Source: Pectobacterium atrosepticum
GTDB lineage: Bacteria > Pseudomonadota > Gammaproteobacteria > Enterobacterales > Enterobacteriaceae
Reading direction: 5' to 3'
DNA: 64,000 nucleotides
Assembly: GCA_019056595.1 (NCBI GenBank)
Contig: CP036163.1
Coordinates: 1,302,001 to 1,366,000 of the forward strand
Position numbers and translations under genes: made by a program. Position 1 is the stretch's first letter. Each line of letters begins with the position of its first letter. This document shows, piece by piece, positions 31,117-42,065 of this stretch. The notes below the pieces were generated by a model. That model ran no database searches and was not told where the DNA came from. It was given only the letters and a program-made list of their open reading frames with translations.

Positions 31117-31245
31117 CTTACCCGCCACTTGCCAGAGTCAAAAACTTGCGCGCATTTTATCATCAATTTTTCAAATGGTACGGATAATTGATGAACGGTA
31201 TCCATAATTTTTTTAGGTCATTTAATACGATGGATTGATGAAAAC

Positions 31246-32061
31246 TCACCCAAATCGCCCAGTGATATAGTCCTCTGTACGCCGCTGAGTCGGAGAGGTA
31301 AACAGATCGTCCGTGCGGTTGTACTCAATTAATTTACCTTGATTGATAAACGCGGTGTAATCCGACACACGAGCCGCCTGCTGCATATTGTGCGTCACCA
31401 ACACCAGCGTAAAGTGCTGCTTTAGCGTTCCCATCAGTTCCTCAACAATCAGCGTCGAAATCGGATCGAGCGCAGAGGTCGGTTCGTCCAACAGTAGCAC
31501 TTCTGGCTCAATGGCGATCGCCCGAGCGATCACCAAACGCTGCTGCTGTCCGCTAGATAGCGTGAGCGCATTGTCACTCAGCCGATCTTTTACCTCATGC
31601 CACAGCGCCGCCGCCCGCAGCGCACGCTCAACGGCATCATCCAGTAAGCGACGATCGCGCAGCCCCTGCAATCTCAGGCCATAAATCACATTTTCATAAA
31701 TCGACTTGGGAAATGGATTCGGGCGTTGAAAAACCATACCAATCCGACGACGTAACACAGCAACATCCAACTGCGGGTCGTTAATGGGCATACCGTTCAG
31801 TCTGATATCGCCTTCAGTACGGCAGTCATCCACCAGATCGTTCATGCGGTTAAAGCAGCGTAACAGGGTGGATTTTCCACAGCCCGATGGGCCGATCAGC
31901 GCCGTGACCTGATTCTTCGGAATACGAATCGAAATATCGTTCAATGCCTGTTTATTACCATAGTACAGATTCAGATGTTCCACGGTTAACGTCGTCTGTT
32001 CATCACTCAGTTGATGAACATCAGGCAGCGGTGCCATCTCCTTTTGTGTCATAAATCCCAT
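31246..32061 (-). CDS. pstB: Phosphate ABC transporter ATP-binding protein
   Basis: A 271-residue ABC ATPase. Walker [21 protein letters not shown] near 57, signature LSSGQQQRL, Walker [13 protein letters not shown], all typical of PstB. It drives high-affinity phosphate import. It is last in a pstC-pstA-pstB operon with no pstS or phoU in the window, so the binding protein must lie elsewhere. Confidence 0.93.
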   Translation of the reverse strand: MGFMTQKEMAPLPDVHQLSDEQTTLTVEHLNLYYGNKQALNDISIRIPKNQVTALIGPSGCGKSTLLRCFNRMNDLVDDCRTEGDIRLNGMPINDPQLDVAVLRRRIGMVFQRPNPFPKSIYENVIYGLRLQGLRDRRLLDDAVERALRAAALWHEVKDRLSDNALTLSSGQQQRLVIARAIAIEPEVLLLDEPTSALDPISTLIVEELMGTLKQHFTLVLVTHNMQQAARVSDYTAFINQGKLIEYNRTDDLFTSPTQRRTEDYITGRFG

Positions 32062-32076
32062 AACTTCATCCTACTT

Positions 32077-33723
32077 TCAGAGTGATAACGAACGATATTT
32101 CTCACGCAGAACATGGCGGATCCCAATCGCCGCAAGGTTTAACCCGACCACAATCAACACCAGTAGCAGCGCGGTGATGTACACCAACGGCCTTGCGGCT
32201 TCCACATCCGGGCTTTGGAACGCCAGATCGTAGATTTGGAATCCCAGATGCATAAATTTTCGCTCAAGATGCAGATAAGGAAAAATGTCATCAACCGGTA
32301 AGACTGGCACCGACTTCACCACACCGACCAACATTAGCGGCGCAGTTTCCCCTGCGGCACGCGCAACGGCGAGGATCAGGCCCGTCATCATCGCGGGAAT
32401 TGCCATTGGTAACACGACATGCCACAGCGTTTCGGCTTTGGTGGCTCCCAGCGCCAGTGAACCCTGACGAACGGACATCGGGATGCGTGACAACCCTTCT
32501 TCCGTCGCCACAATCACCACCGGCAGCGTCAGCAATGCCAGCGTCAGTGACGCCCACAGCAGCCCCGGCGTACCAAACGTCGGGTTCGGCAACGCTTCAG
32601 AATAGAACAACTGATCCAGCGTGCCACCGATGAGATAAACAAAAAAGCCTAACCCAAACACGCCGTAAACAATCGATGGTACCCCAGCCAGGTTGACTAC
32701 AGCAATTCGCACCCAACGCGTTAAACTGTTTTTCCCCGCGTATTCATGCAGATAAACCGCAGCGATCACTCCCAGCGGCATCACTACGATGGACATCAGC
32801 ACCACCATCAGTACTGTGCCAAAAATGGCAGGAAAAAGATGACCCGCACTGTTGCTGTCCGGCGAATAGTGCACCAGCATGTATTTCGCCTGCTCGCCCC
32901 AGTGGCTGACTTTATCCCACAGGTTCATCGCATTCGGATACCAGGCCTGTTCAATGTCCCTGAGCGGGATAAGATGGACACTGCCGTTCGCATCCCGTAG
33001 CTGCACGGTATCGCGATTAATGTCCAGATTGAGTGCAGTTAACTGACGTAACAGCTCATCGAAACGGCGTTGCAGTTCAGTACGCTCAGCCTGAAGACGC
33101 GCCAGCGCCTGATTATCAAGCGTTTTGGTTTGCTGCCGCTTTTTTTCTTCCAACCGCAGCGTCTCAAACTGCTGGTTGATCTTCGCCATCTCACCCATGC
33201 GGATGGCCTGCGTCTTCGCCAGCAATCCCTGCACCTGCTCGACGCGGTGCTGTAAGGTTGCAGGTAGATCCGTCGCTACCAGCGGCTGCTCACCTTCCAG
33301 CATTCCAGCCAAATAGCCATAGGCCGTACCATTGTTCGTCCGCTTCAACACCAGAATGTCGGCGGGCTGATCAAAACGGGCTATATCGCGCGACAGCAGG
33401 GAGCGAAAGCTCTGCCCGTAGATTTCACGTTGGCCAATTTTGATCAAATAGCGTGTTTCAGACTCCCTAGACGGCGAGGTTAAACCGGCCTGTTCCAGTT
33501 GCTGAGGCGAAAGCGTCTGCTCTGCATAAATTTCTCCCACCAGTGCACGTTGCATACCCGGTTCAGTCTGTAGCGTCAGCAGCCAGACGGGCTGCGGCCA
33601 GAGATAGCGCATTCCCTGCCCAGCCAGCAGCACGATAATTGTCAGCATTGCCAGCAGGCTAATAGAAATTGACGATGCCGTCAGCCACACCCAGGGCCTT
33701 CCCGAACGGAACCAGCGCTTCAC
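32077..33723 (-). CDS. pstA: Phosphate ABC transporter permease, enlarged PstA
   Basis: 548 residues, against about 296 for E. coli PstA. An N-terminal helix (about 15-38) is followed by ~240 extra residues, including a charged coiled coil (about 165-245: QQFETLRLEEKKRQQTK and LQAERTELQRRFDELLRQL), then the normal six-helix permease domain from about 285 with SLALGATKAETLWHVVLPMA as the ATPase-contact loop. The extra part probably faces the periplasm. Overlaps pstC by four bases. Such long PstA forms occur in Vibrio and Pseudomonas-type systems. Confidence 0.9.
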   Translation of the reverse strand: MKRWFRSGRPWVWLTASSISISLLAMLTIIVLLAGQGMRYLWPQPVWLLTLQTEPGMQRALVGEIYAEQTLSPQQLEQAGLTSPSRESETRYLIKIGQREIYGQSFRSLLSRDIARFDQPADILVLKRTNNGTAYGYLAGMLEGEQPLVATDLPATLQHRVEQVQGLLAKTQAIRMGEMAKINQQFETLRLEEKKRQQTKTLDNQALARLQAERTELQRRFDELLRQLTALNLDINRDTVQLRDANGSVHLIPLRDIEQAWYPNAMNLWDKVSHWGEQAKYMLVHYSPDSNSAGHLFPAIFGTVLMVVLMSIVVMPLGVIAAVYLHEYAGKNSLTRWVRIAVVNLAGVPSIVYGVFGLGFFVYLIGGTLDQLFYSEALPNPTFGTPGLLWASLTLALLTLPVVIVATEEGLSRIPMSVRQGSLALGATKAETLWHVVLPMAIPAMMTGLILAVARAAGETAPLMLVGVVKSVPVLPVDDIFPYLHLERKFMHLGFQIYDLAFQSPDVEAARPLVYITALLLVLIVVGLNLAAIGIRHVLREKYRSLSL

Positions 33724-35888
33724 GCATTTTCTCCTTCATCACGGTAGCGTTGGCGTAAGCGCTGCCGGATAGTTTCAGCCAGCGTATTCACGATGAATGT
33801 GAAAACAAACAGCGTTAACGCCGTTAAAAACAGCACCCGATAGTGGCCGCTGTTCGTTACCGCTTCCGGCATTTCAATGGCGATATTCGCCGCCAGCGAA
33901 CGCAAGCCCTGAAGCAGACCCTCATCCATAATCGGCGTATTACCCGTCGCCATGAGCACAATCATGGTTTCCCCCACGGCGCGGCCGAAACTCAGCATCA
34001 GCGCGGCGAAAATCCCGGCGCTAGCAGACGGCAGTACGACACGCCACAAGGTTTGCCACGCCGTCGCCCCCAGCGCCAGCGATCCCTGACTTAAGCGAGT
34101 TGGCACACTGAACAGAGCATCTTCCGCCAGCGAAAAAATCAGCGGAATCAGCGCAAAACCGAGAGCGACACCCGCCACCAGCGTATTGCGTTGCACGAAA
34201 TCATCGCCCAACCACTGGTACAGCGGCTGGCCCAACACCGCTATTTCGATAAGCGGGGCAATCCAACAACCCGCCACGAATGTCAGCAAAATAGCAGGAA
34301 TAAGGAATAGCGCATCCCAACCGACAGGGAAACTGACGCGCCAGCGCGTCGGCAGGCATTCAATCAGCCAGCCGCAGCCGATCACAGCCAGCATCCATAA
34401 AATCGGCATGACCAGAATAGCGGATAGATACGTCGCAAAATGCGGTGCCAGCCAGATGGCCGCAATCAGGCCGACAACGACAGTCGGCAGCGCGCCCATG
34501 ATCTCCAACGTAGGTTTAATCCAGCGTCGCAGCGTCGGCGACATAAAGCAGGCGGTATAAATCGCGGCAGACAGCGCCAGCGGCGTGGCAAACAACATGG
34601 CGTAAATCGCGGCTTTCATCGTGCCCAGCATCAGCGGCATCATGCTGAATTTGGCCTGATAGCTGTCATCCGCCGACGTAGATTGCCAGATATAAGCAGG
34701 CTCTGGGTAGTTCTCATACCACAGCTTTTGCCACAACCCGCGCCAACCAATGTCGGGATAGGGGTTATCAACCTGATAACGATGCAAACCTTGCGCGGTT
34801 TCAACCAGCATGGCAGAACCACGCGGTGAAAATGCCAGCCCCAGCGCATGAGCGGGTAATGTTTGCGTCAGCAGCGCATGCGACTGCTTGCTAGCAAACA
34901 GCGACAGTTCACCCTGTGCGTTCAACGTGGCGAACACCCGCCGCTGCGCCTCCGTTGCCAGCAATACAGATTCCCCCGCGACGTGCGGAAACTGACGCGT
35001 TTCCGTCAGCCTGGCACCCTTTTCGCTCGGGACCTCAAACCATTGGCTAATACGCCCGTCAGCGGCCTGCACCAACAACGATCGCCCACCGGACAACAAC
35101 GCCAGATGCAGAGGTTCTGCCAGTTGCAATTGCCGCTCTTCCCGCAGCGTCAAGGCGCTTGCGCCCACCTGCCACAACATTAAGGTATTGCCGCTGAGCA
35201 AATACACTTGCTGCCCGTCTGGGGTCAGCAGCAGTTGGTTAATCGTACCCGTCGGAAGCGTAATCACAGCCCGTTGCCGCACGCCGCTTTCATCAACATC
35301 GGCAACAATCAAAGCATTTTCTTGCCCAATCGCAGCCACAACGATACGTTTTTCGCTCACGGATGCTATCGCTAAATGGCGCAACGGCTGCGCAGGTAGC
35401 CCAAGCGAATACGCCTGCTCACCCAGCGGATAATCCCAGACAGGAGGACGGTTTTCCGTACGCGACAGCTTAGGCTGAACGAAAAGCAGGCGGCCGTCAG
35501 GCTGGCTCAAGGCATAAACCTGCCGCTCACCCTGACTTTGTGCCAGTAAACTCAGCGCGGGAACCAGTTGAATACGCGACATGGGCTGATTTTCCACAAA
35601 CGGAATAAACTCACCATAGCCTTGGGCATCGATGCGAAACCCGATTTGCCCATTGTCGCTGAGGCCCAGCGCCAGCGACGGTTCTGCACTGTGGCGCTGA
35701 ACCGTTTTTTGCCCGTTAACGGTAGGAGAAAGGAACAGTGGCGTCACGACATACAGCAGATAAAAGAAAATTAACAACAGCATAGCGAGTACCAGCAGCC
35801 CGCTGCCCGCAACAATGCGGTGAGTCAATCGATCGACCCACGCTCGTCGACGATCTCGATACTGTGATGTGTTGACTGTTTTTACCAT
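33720..35888 (-). CDS. pstC: Phosphate ABC transporter permease, enlarged PstC
   Basis: 722 residues, more than twice E. coli PstC (319). One N-terminal helix (about 25-52), then a ~330-residue periplasmic insert with repeated beta-rich units such as LLLTPDGQQVYLLSGNTLMLW that look like a beta-propeller, then a C-terminal permease domain with helices from about 415 and SLALGATAWQTLWRVVLP as the ATPase contact. First gene of the pst operon and divergent from ppk-ppx, suggesting coordination of phosphate import and polyphosphate storage. Confidence 0.9.
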   Translation of the reverse strand: MVKTVNTSQYRDRRRAWVDRLTHRIVAGSGLLVLAMLLLIFFYLLYVVTPLFLSPTVNGQKTVQRHSAEPSLALGLSDNGQIGFRIDAQGYGEFIPFVENQPMSRIQLVPALSLLAQSQGERQVYALSQPDGRLLFVQPKLSRTENRPPVWDYPLGEQAYSLGLPAQPLRHLAIASVSEKRIVVAAIGQENALIVADVDESGVRQRAVITLPTGTINQLLLTPDGQQVYLLSGNTLMLWQVGASALTLREERQLQLAEPLHLALLSGGRSLLVQAADGRISQWFEVPSEKGARLTETRQFPHVAGESVLLATEAQRRVFATLNAQGELSLFASKQSHALLTQTLPAHALGLAFSPRGSAMLVETAQGLHRYQVDNPYPDIGWRGLWQKLWYENYPEPAYIWQSTSADDSYQAKFSMMPLMLGTMKAAIYAMLFATPLALSAAIYTACFMSPTLRRWIKPTLEIMGALPTVVVGLIAAIWLAPHFATYLSAILVMPILWMLAVIGCGWLIECLPTRWRVSFPVGWDALFLIPAILLTFVAGCWIAPLIEIAVLGQPLYQWLGDDFVQRNTLVAGVALGFALIPLIFSLAEDALFSVPTRLSQGSLALGATAWQTLWRVVLPSASAGIFAALMLSFGRAVGETMIVLMATGNTPIMDEGLLQGLRSLAANIAIEMPEAVTNSGHYRVLFLTALTLFVFTFIVNTLAETIRQRLRQRYRDEGENA

Positions 35889-36105
35889 TGTTCTCGCCGT
35901 TAAAGTGAAGCCGCCAGAGTCGTGTTGTTAACGTATTGCGGGTAGCATATGTTGCCTTTACGCCCATAATATGACAATGGTAAGTCTGTCTATGAATTAG
36001 ATTTTATCGTCATCAACACGCCATAATGTTGTTGTACCCTATCTCAACAACGGAAGGGTATGAATATTGGATGAACCTTCAGTACATGAGTTGAGCGGAG
36101 TGACA

Positions 36106-38178
36106 ATGGGTCAGGACAAACTCTACATAGAGAAAGAATTAAGTTGGTTATCCTTTAATGAACGAGTACTTCAGGAAGCAGCAGATAAAAGCAATCCGTT
36201 AATCGAACGCATGCGCTTTCTTGGGATTTACTCCAGCAACCTTGATGAATTTTATAAAGTCCGTTTTGCCGATTTGAAGAGACGCATTCTGATTAACGAA
36301 GAACAAGGTCTCGACGGCAATCTGCGACATCTTTTAGGCAGAATTCAGGCTCGCGTACTAAAAACCGATCAACTCTTTGACAGCTTGTACAACGAACTGC
36401 TGCTGGAGATGGCGCGTAACCAGATTTTTTTGGTCAATGAGCGTCAGGTTTCCCCTAATCAGCAAGAGTGGCTGAGGGAATACTTCCGGCAATATCTGCG
36501 CCCGCACATTACGCCAATACTCATCTTTAACGAGACCAATTTGGTGGAGTTCCTTAAGGATAACTACACCTATCTTGCCGTCGAAATTATTCGTGGCAAT
36601 GAGATCAGTTACGCCTTGTTGGAAATTCCTTCGGATAAAATACCACGCTTCGTCAACTTGCCGGCAGAAGCGCCACGCCGTCGTAAGACCATGATCCTCA
36701 TCGATAACATCCTGCGTTACTGTCTGGATGATATCTTCAAGGGCTTCTTTGATTATGATGCACTGAACGCGTATTCCATGAAGATGACACGCGATGCGGA
36801 ATACGATCTGGTCACGGAAATGGAATCTAGCCTGTTGGAGCTGATGTCCTCTAGCCTTAAGCAGCGCCTAACCGCCGAGCCGGTAAGGTTCGTGTATCAG
36901 CGCGATATGCCAGACGCCATGGTCAAGATGCTACAAGAAAAACTGGGGATCTCTTCCTTTGACTCCGTCATCCCCGGCGGGCGTTACCATAATTTCAAAG
37001 ACTTTATTTCTTTCCCGAACGTCGGACGCGCCAATCTGGTCAACAAATCCTTGCCCCGTCTGCGGCACACTGGGTTCAACCGGTTTCGCAATGGGTTTGA
37101 TGCGATTCGTGAGCGCGACGTTCTACTCTATTACCCGTATCACACCTTCGAGCATGTATTGGAGTTGCTGCGACAAGCGTCTTTTGACCCCAATGTACTG
37201 TCCATCAAAATCAATATTTACCGCGTCGCCAAGGATTCCCGCATCATTACCTCAATGATTCATGCGGCGCACAATGGCAAGAAAGTCACGGTAGTCGTAG
37301 AGTTACAGGCGCGCTTTGACGAAGAAGCGAATATTCACTGGGCCAAGCGTCTAACCGAGGCTGGCGTGCACGTAATTTTCTCGGTGCCCGGATTGAAAAT
37401 TCACGCCAAGCTGTTCCTAATCTCCCGCCGTGAGGGAGAAAACATCGTGCGTTACGCGCACATCGGCACCGGTAACTTCAACGAAAAAACGGCCCGTCTG
37501 TATACCGACTATTCGCTGCTGACCGCCGACGAACGCATTACCAACGAAGTCCGTCGCGTCTTCAACTTCATTGAAAACCCCTACCGTCCGGTCAGTTTCG
37601 AGCACCTGCTGGTGTCTCCGCAAAACTCCCGCGACAAGCTTTACCAACTGATCGATACCGAGATCGAAAACGCGCTGGCTAATCGTGATGCAGGCATTAC
37701 GCTTAAGGTAAATAATCTGGTGGATAAAGGGCTGGCGGAAAAGCTGTATCAGGCTTCCTCGGCAGGCGTGAAAATTAATCTGCTGGTACGCGGTATGTGT
37801 TCACTGATCCCCAATCTGCCGGGGATCAGTGAAAATATTCAGGTCATCAGTATTCTTGACCGCTATCTGGAACACGATCGGGTGTATGTCTTCAACAACG
37901 GCGGGGACAAAAAAGTCTACCTCTCCTCCGCAGACTGGATGACACGTAACATTGATTATCGCATTGAAGTCGCAGTGGAAATCCTTGATCCCATTTTGAA
38001 AAACCGCGTACTGGAAACGCTGGATATTCTGTTCAGCGATACGGTGAAAGCCCGTGTCATTGATAAAGAGTCGAGCAACCGCTATGTATCACGCGGTAAC
38101 AAGCGTAAAGTACGCGCGCAAAATGCCATTTACGACTACATCAAGGCGTTGGAGCAACCTGGAGATAAGCCTGAATAA
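36106..38178 (+). CDS. ppk: Polyphosphate kinase 1
   Basis: About 690 residues from [17 protein letters not shown] at 36106, preceded by GGAG; upstream TTG at 36067 is not needed. It contains the PLD-like phosphotransfer folds with the autophosphorylated His in [17 protein letters not shown] and a second in [12 protein letters not shown]. It makes polyphosphate from ATP reversibly. Length is close to E. coli Ppk (688). Its stop shares a base with the ppx ATG. Confidence 0.95.
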   Translation: MGQDKLYIEKELSWLSFNERVLQEAADKSNPLIERMRFLGIYSSNLDEFYKVRFADLKRRILINEEQGLDGNLRHLLGRIQARVLKTDQLFDSLYNELLLEMARNQIFLVNERQVSPNQQEWLREYFRQYLRPHITPILIFNETNLVEFLKDNYTYLAVEIIRGNEISYALLEIPSDKIPRFVNLPAEAPRRRKTMILIDNILRYCLDDIFKGFFDYDALNAYSMKMTRDAEYDLVTEMESSLLELMSSSLKQRLTAEPVRFVYQRDMPDAMVKMLQEKLGISSFDSVIPGGRYHNFKDFISFPNVGRANLVNKSLPRLRHTGFNRFRNGFDAIRERDVLLYYPYHTFEHVLELLRQASFDPNVLSIKINIYRVAKDSRIITSMIHAAHNGKKVTVVVELQARFDEEANIHWAKRLTEAGVHVIFSVPGLKIHAKLFLISRREGENIVRYAHIGTGNFNEKTARLYTDYSLLTADERITNEVRRVFNFIENPYRPVSFEHLLVSPQNSRDKLYQLIDTEIENALANRDAGITLKVNNLVDKGLAEKLYQASSAGVKINLLVRGMCSLIPNLPGISENIQVISILDRYLEHDRVYVFNNGGDKKVYLSSADWMTRNIDYRIEVAVEILDPILKNRVLETLDILFSDTVKARVIDKESSNRYVSRGNKRKVRAQNAIYDYIKALEQPGDKPE

Positions 38179-39713
38179 TGCCGTTAACGAACAATGAAGA
38201 AATCGAGATGAAACCGCAAGAATTCGCGGCTATCGACCTGGGCTCCAATAGTTTTCACATGGTGATCGCACGCGTGGTAAACGGTGCGCTTCAAGTGTTG
38301 GGGCGTTTAAAACAGCGAGTACATCTGGCCGACGGACTAGACAACAAAAGTATGCTTAGTGAAGAAGCCATTCAACGTGGCCTAAGCTGTCTGGCACTGT
38401 TTGCTGAACGTCTGCAGGGTTTCCCGGCAATGAACGTCTCCATCGTCGGAACACACGCGTTGCGTCAGGCTGCGAACGCGCAGGAATTTTTGCGTCGCGC
38501 GGCGGACATCATTCCCTATCCGATAGAGATCATTTCCGGCCATGAAGAAGCCCGCCTGATTTTTATGGGTGTGGAGCATACGCAGCCGGAAAAAGGCCGC
38601 AAGCTGGTCATCGATATCGGCGGTGGTTCTACGGAGCTGGTTATCGGTGAAGATTTCGAGCCGATGCTGGTAGAAAGCCGTCGTATGGGGTGCGTCAGCT
38701 TCGCACAACAGTTTTTCCCAAATGGTGAAATTAGCGAAGCCAACTTCAAGCGCGCCCGACTGGCTGCGGCACAAAAACTGGAGACGCTGTCCTGGGAATA
38801 CCGTATCTATGGCTGGAAATTCGCCCTTGGTGCGTCAGGAACGATCAAAGCCACGCATGAAATTCTGGTAGAAATGGGGGAAAAAGACGGCCTGATTACC
38901 CCCGAGCGGCTGGAAATGTTACGCACGCAAATCTTGCAATTTAAGCACTTCAAGGCGCTGAGCCTGCCGGGGCTGTCCGAAGACCGTCAGTCGGTGTTAG
39001 TGCCAGGTCTGGCTATCCTTTGTGGCATTTTCGATGCGCTGGCGATCAAAGAGTTACGCCTGTCTGATGGTGCATTGCGCGAAGGCGTGCTGTACGAAAT
39101 GGAAGGTCGTTTCCGCCATCAGGATATTCGTATCCGTACTGCGCAGAGCCTGGCGACCCATTATAATATCGACCGTGAGCAAGCGCGACGCGTACGAGAA
39201 ACCACGCAACAGCTTTATGCTCAATGGGCAGAGCAAAATCCTAGTCTGGTACACCCACAGCTTGAGGCCATCTTAAACTGGGCTTCCATGCTGCATGAGG
39301 TCGGATTGGGCATTAATCATAGTGGCATGCATCGCCATTCCGCCTACATTCTGCAAAATACCAACCTGCCCGGCTTCAATCAGGAACAGCAGCTTGTGCT
39401 GTCGATGATCGTGCGGCTACACCGTAAAGCTATCAAGCTGGAAGAACTACCACGGCTAAATCTGTTCAAAAAGAAACAATATTTGCCACTAGTGCAACTC
39501 CTGCGCCTTGCCACGCTGTTGAACAACCAGCGTCAGGCAACAACAACGCCGGAATCGCTACAGCTACATACCGATGACAATTATTGGACGCTGACGTTCT
39601 CACACGACTTCTTTACCAACAACACGCTCGTACAGTTAGATTTGGAACGCGAACAGGAATATTGGCAGGACGTCACCGGCTGGAAGCTGGTGATTGAAGA
39701 AGAAAAAGCCTGA
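38178..39713 (+). CDS. ppx: Exopolyphosphatase
   Basis: A 511-residue enzyme of the ASKHA superfamily that removes terminal phosphates from polyphosphate. [15 protein letters not shown] near residue 18 and [15 protein letters not shown] near 145 bind phosphate and nucleotide; the C-terminal HD-like part has [19 protein letters not shown]. Overlaps ppk by one base, as in E. coli. Confidence 0.95.
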   Translation: MPLTNNEEIEMKPQEFAAIDLGSNSFHMVIARVVNGALQVLGRLKQRVHLADGLDNKSMLSEEAIQRGLSCLALFAERLQGFPAMNVSIVGTHALRQAANAQEFLRRAADIIPYPIEIISGHEEARLIFMGVEHTQPEKGRKLVIDIGGGSTELVIGEDFEPMLVESRRMGCVSFAQQFFPNGEISEANFKRARLAAAQKLETLSWEYRIYGWKFALGASGTIKATHEILVEMGEKDGLITPERLEMLRTQILQFKHFKALSLPGLSEDRQSVLVPGLAILCGIFDALAIKELRLSDGALREGVLYEMEGRFRHQDIRIRTAQSLATHYNIDREQARRVRETTQQLYAQWAEQNPSLVHPQLEAILNWASMLHEVGLGINHSGMHRHSAYILQNTNLPGFNQEQQLVLSMIVRLHRKAIKLEELPRLNLFKKKQYLPLVQLLRLATLLNNQRQATTTPESLQLHTDDNYWTLTFSHDFFTNNTLVQLDLEREQEYWQDVTGWKLVIEEEKA

Positions 39714-39948
39714 TTGCTGAAAACGTTGCGTGGATAATCCGAGCCTACGCAGGACGGTCCAGCGGCGGAAAAACGTGCAATTGGGCCTGCCAGTTAGGGG
39801 CGATTAGCGTAAAGTTTACAGGGATGGTGCCGATACCAAAATGATGGTTGGCAAGAGTTTTTGCTAATATCATCATGCAACTTCGGCGGAAAGGTACGCT
39901 TCCTTTCCATGCCGGATATGGATCCAACTCAGTATTAAGGAGAGTAAA

Positions 39949-40137
39949 ATGGATGTATCACAGATTGCATCATTCGCTGCCGACCTCAGTACGATGCGTA
40001 CCAGCAGCGAGGCGAGTGCAATGATGGTGAAAAAATCAATCGATAATCAAGAAGCTGTCGTTTCCGGTATTTTGAAGGCATTACCACCTCTGCCAGCAAA
40101 TCCGGCGATTGGGCGTAACGTCAATACCACGGCGTAA
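39949..40137 (+). CDS. YjfB-family putative motility protein
   Basis: A 62-residue protein preceded by AAGGAGAG. It has alternating polar and hydrophobic helices (MDVSQIASFAADLSTMRT, VKKSIDNQEAVVSGILKAL) and a Pro-rich tail, matching the YjfB/putative motility protein family. The family is named from genomic links to flagellar genes; its role is not established. It is monocistronic with its own terminator. Confidence 0.8.
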   Translation: MDVSQIASFAADLSTMRTSSEASAMMVKKSIDNQEAVVSGILKALPPLPANPAIGRNVNTTA

Positions 40138-40143
40138 TTCCCT

Positions 40144-40190
40144 TGCACCACACAACCCGCTTATTGGTTTTTGAGCGGGTTTTTGGTGCA
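40144..40190 (+). terminator. Terminator after the yjfB-like gene
   Basis: AACCCGCT (40154-40161) pairs with AGCGGGTT (40174-40181) followed by TTTT. An outer pair, TGCACCA (40144-40150) with TGGTGCA (40184-40190), encloses it. Confidence 0.8.
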
Positions 40191-40372
40191 CCCTTGCCAC
40201 CACCTCATACCCTTTCCTCTTCGCGCGAGTCCCTAATCCCACTCCCCTTGCACCGAACGTGCGAAAACCGGATCAACCATCATCTTTTTCACTTCGGCAG
40301 ATTGACCTCGCCTACTGCTTGTGCCTAAATAAACAACAGCGAATGTTCGCTTTCACAGAGGATTAACTGGTA

Positions 40373-40588
40373 ATGTCCACGCTTACCCACAAACGGCGAT
40401 TATCGATACGCCCACGACGAAGTGGCTCTCGGATAGCTAGTGCCGTTTTGCTCATCAGCTTCATCATTCTTTTAGGCCGTTTTGCTTACTCCACCATCAC
40501 CGCGTTTGGTCATCACCAAGACAAACAGCAGCAGCGTGCTGAACAATTACTGCTTCCTACCAGCGTACTCATCAAACAGAAAGAGTAG
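40373..40588 (+). CDS. yfgG: YfgG-like DUF2633 membrane protein
   Basis: A 71-residue protein with a basic N-terminus, one membrane helix (IASAVLLISFIILLGRFAYS, about 21-40) and a polar C-terminal tail. It resembles E. coli YfgG, which lies near ppk-ppx there too. From memory YfgG has been tied to metal (nickel, cobalt) stress; I cannot confirm that for this protein. Confidence 0.75.
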   Translation: MSTLTHKRRLSIRPRRSGSRIASAVLLISFIILLGRFAYSTITAFGHHQDKQQQRAEQLLLPTSVLIKQKE

Positions 40589-40709
40589 CACTTAACTAAT
40601 CCGCCCTTGATATGCGTTTTTTCCTCATAAGGTTTATTACCTTCGTATTTTCGTGCCCGTTATTCACGCCTGCACCAACTGCCCATTCAGGATATATCGT
40701 ACAAATAAA

Positions 40710-40744
40710 AAAACGGCAGTGCGAATCTTCGCAGCCACCGTTTT
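40710..40744. terminator. Bidirectional terminator between yfgG and ohr
   Basis: AAAACGG (40710-40716) pairs with CCGTTTT (40738-40744), with an inner TGCGAA/TTCGCA stem. A-run and T-run flank it, so it can end both convergent genes. Confidence 0.8.
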
Positions 40745-40778
40745 CATCGATCGGTAATACGCTTACTTCACGCCGGAC

Positions 40779-41204
40779 TTAGACGACAGTCAGGGTCACG
40801 TCGATGTTGCCACGCGTTGCATTAGAATATGGGCAAACGATATGGGCTTTCTGCACCAGATCTTCAGCCACTGCGCGATCCAAGCCTGGCAGGGAAATTT
40901 TCAATTCAACTTCAATACCAAATCCTGTTGGGATGGCACCGATGCCTACGCTACCGTTTACCGTGGTATCAGCAGGTACAGCGATTTTGTCACGGGCACC
41001 GACAAACTTCATCGCACCGAGGAAACAGGCAGAATAGCCAGCGGCAAACAGCTGCTCTGGGTTAGTTCCCTCACCGCCTGCGCCGCCCAATTCACGTGGG
41101 GTTGTCAATTTAATATCAACCGCGTTATCGGAAGACACCGCACGACCATCACGACCACCGGTAGCCTGGGCATGAGCAACGTATAATACTTTTTCAATAG
41201 ACAT
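40779..41204 (-). CDS. ohr: Organic hydroperoxide resistance protein
   Basis: A 141-residue OsmC-fold peroxidase. The reactive Cys lies in [16 protein letters not shown] (near 56) and the resolving Cys in [14 protein letters not shown] (near 125). It reduces organic hydroperoxides in the cytoplasm. It sits just downstream of ohrR, in the same orientation, with a palindrome between. Confidence 0.95.
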   Translation of the reverse strand: MSIEKVLYVAHAQATGGRDGRAVSSDNAVDIKLTTPRELGGAGGEGTNPEQLFAAGYSACFLGAMKFVGARDKIAVPADTTVNGSVGIGAIPTGFGIEVELKISLPGLDRAVAEDLVQKAHIVCPYSNATRGNIDVTLTVV

Positions 41205-41296
41205 AATGTGACTCCAGATTGTTAGGAAATGGCCTAAGGCAATAGCGATACTGCTCAGGTTTTATTTACATAGCGAAAAATCAAATCGCACACTAC

Positions 41297-41323
41297 TTAA
41301 TTGATTGAAAATGAATCGATTAA
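41297..41323. promoter_or_regulatory. Candidate OhrR operator
   Basis: TTAATTGATT (41297-41306) and AATCGATTAA (41314-41323) form an inverted repeat with one mismatch, in the ohrR-ohr spacer. AT-rich dyads are typical of OhrR targets, but the exact consensus is not matched. Confidence 0.5.
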
Positions 41324-41396
41324 TCAAAAATAAACTGCTTAAAAGCAAGATGCTAACTAACATTCTTCTCGGTGCACAAGGCAACCACTAAAATCG

Positions 41397-41834
41397 TCAA
41401 AGATTCCCGATAAGGCTCTTACGCAGCGTCTCTAAATCTTTTTTGATCGTCTGTAACTGTTCAAGATGACATTCCGTCGCACAAAACACGCTTTCAGGAA
41501 TCGCTCGCGCCTGTTGCTGAAGTGCCCGTCCAGCTTCGGTTAACCCGATCAGCACCTGACGTTCATCTTCTGTTCCCCGATTACGCACCACTAACCCTGC
41601 GCTTTGCAACCGCTTGAGCAATGGTGTTAGCGTGGCGGAATCCAGATACAGCCGCTCACCCAGTTCAGATACCGTCAACCCATCACGTTCCCACAGTATC
41701 AGCATGACCAAATATTGGGGATAAGTCAGATTCAACTCAGACAGCAAACGGCGATACAGCTTATTCATTGCCAGATTGGCTGAATACAGTGCAAAGCACA
41801 GCTGTCCATCCAGTTTGTAAGCGTTGTCGTTCAT
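41397..41834 (-). CDS. ohrR: MarR-family organic hydroperoxide regulator
   Basis: About 145 residues from MNDNAYKL; an ATG at 41846 adds four. The winged-helix domain includes [24 protein letters not shown], the MarR recognition region. [12 protein letters not shown] near residue 12 holds the N-terminal redox Cys that identifies OhrR. Oxidation by organic peroxides releases it from DNA, derepressing ohr. Confidence 0.9.
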   Translation of the reverse strand: MNDNAYKLDGQLCFALYSANLAMNKLYRRLLSELNLTYPQYLVMLILWERDGLTVSELGERLYLDSATLTPLLKRLQSAGLVVRNRGTEDERQVLIGLTEAGRALQQQARAIPESVFCATECHLEQLQTIKKDLETLRKSLIGNL

Positions 41835-42065
41835 CGTCTCTGCCATGGGTGTCTGTTACGTTTCTGAGATTGACTCTATATCGCCAAATATTAAATAGCA
41901 AACGATTTAGTTTTGCGTTAGGTAAAAATCGCCATAAAAAACACGCAAGAACGACATCAATACTTTTTTCAGACTGCAATTCGCCGGTAATCCTATTCTT
42001 AATCTACTGATTTTGCGCTACGTTTAATCAAACACGGATAAAAAACAGATCGAGCACAAAACGTT

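Noticed and set aside
35889-36066. Possible Pho boxes between pstC and ppk
   Set aside because: TTGTCATATTA and CTGTCTATGAA resemble single Pho-box halves, but no pair fits the 18-bp consensus well enough to call.
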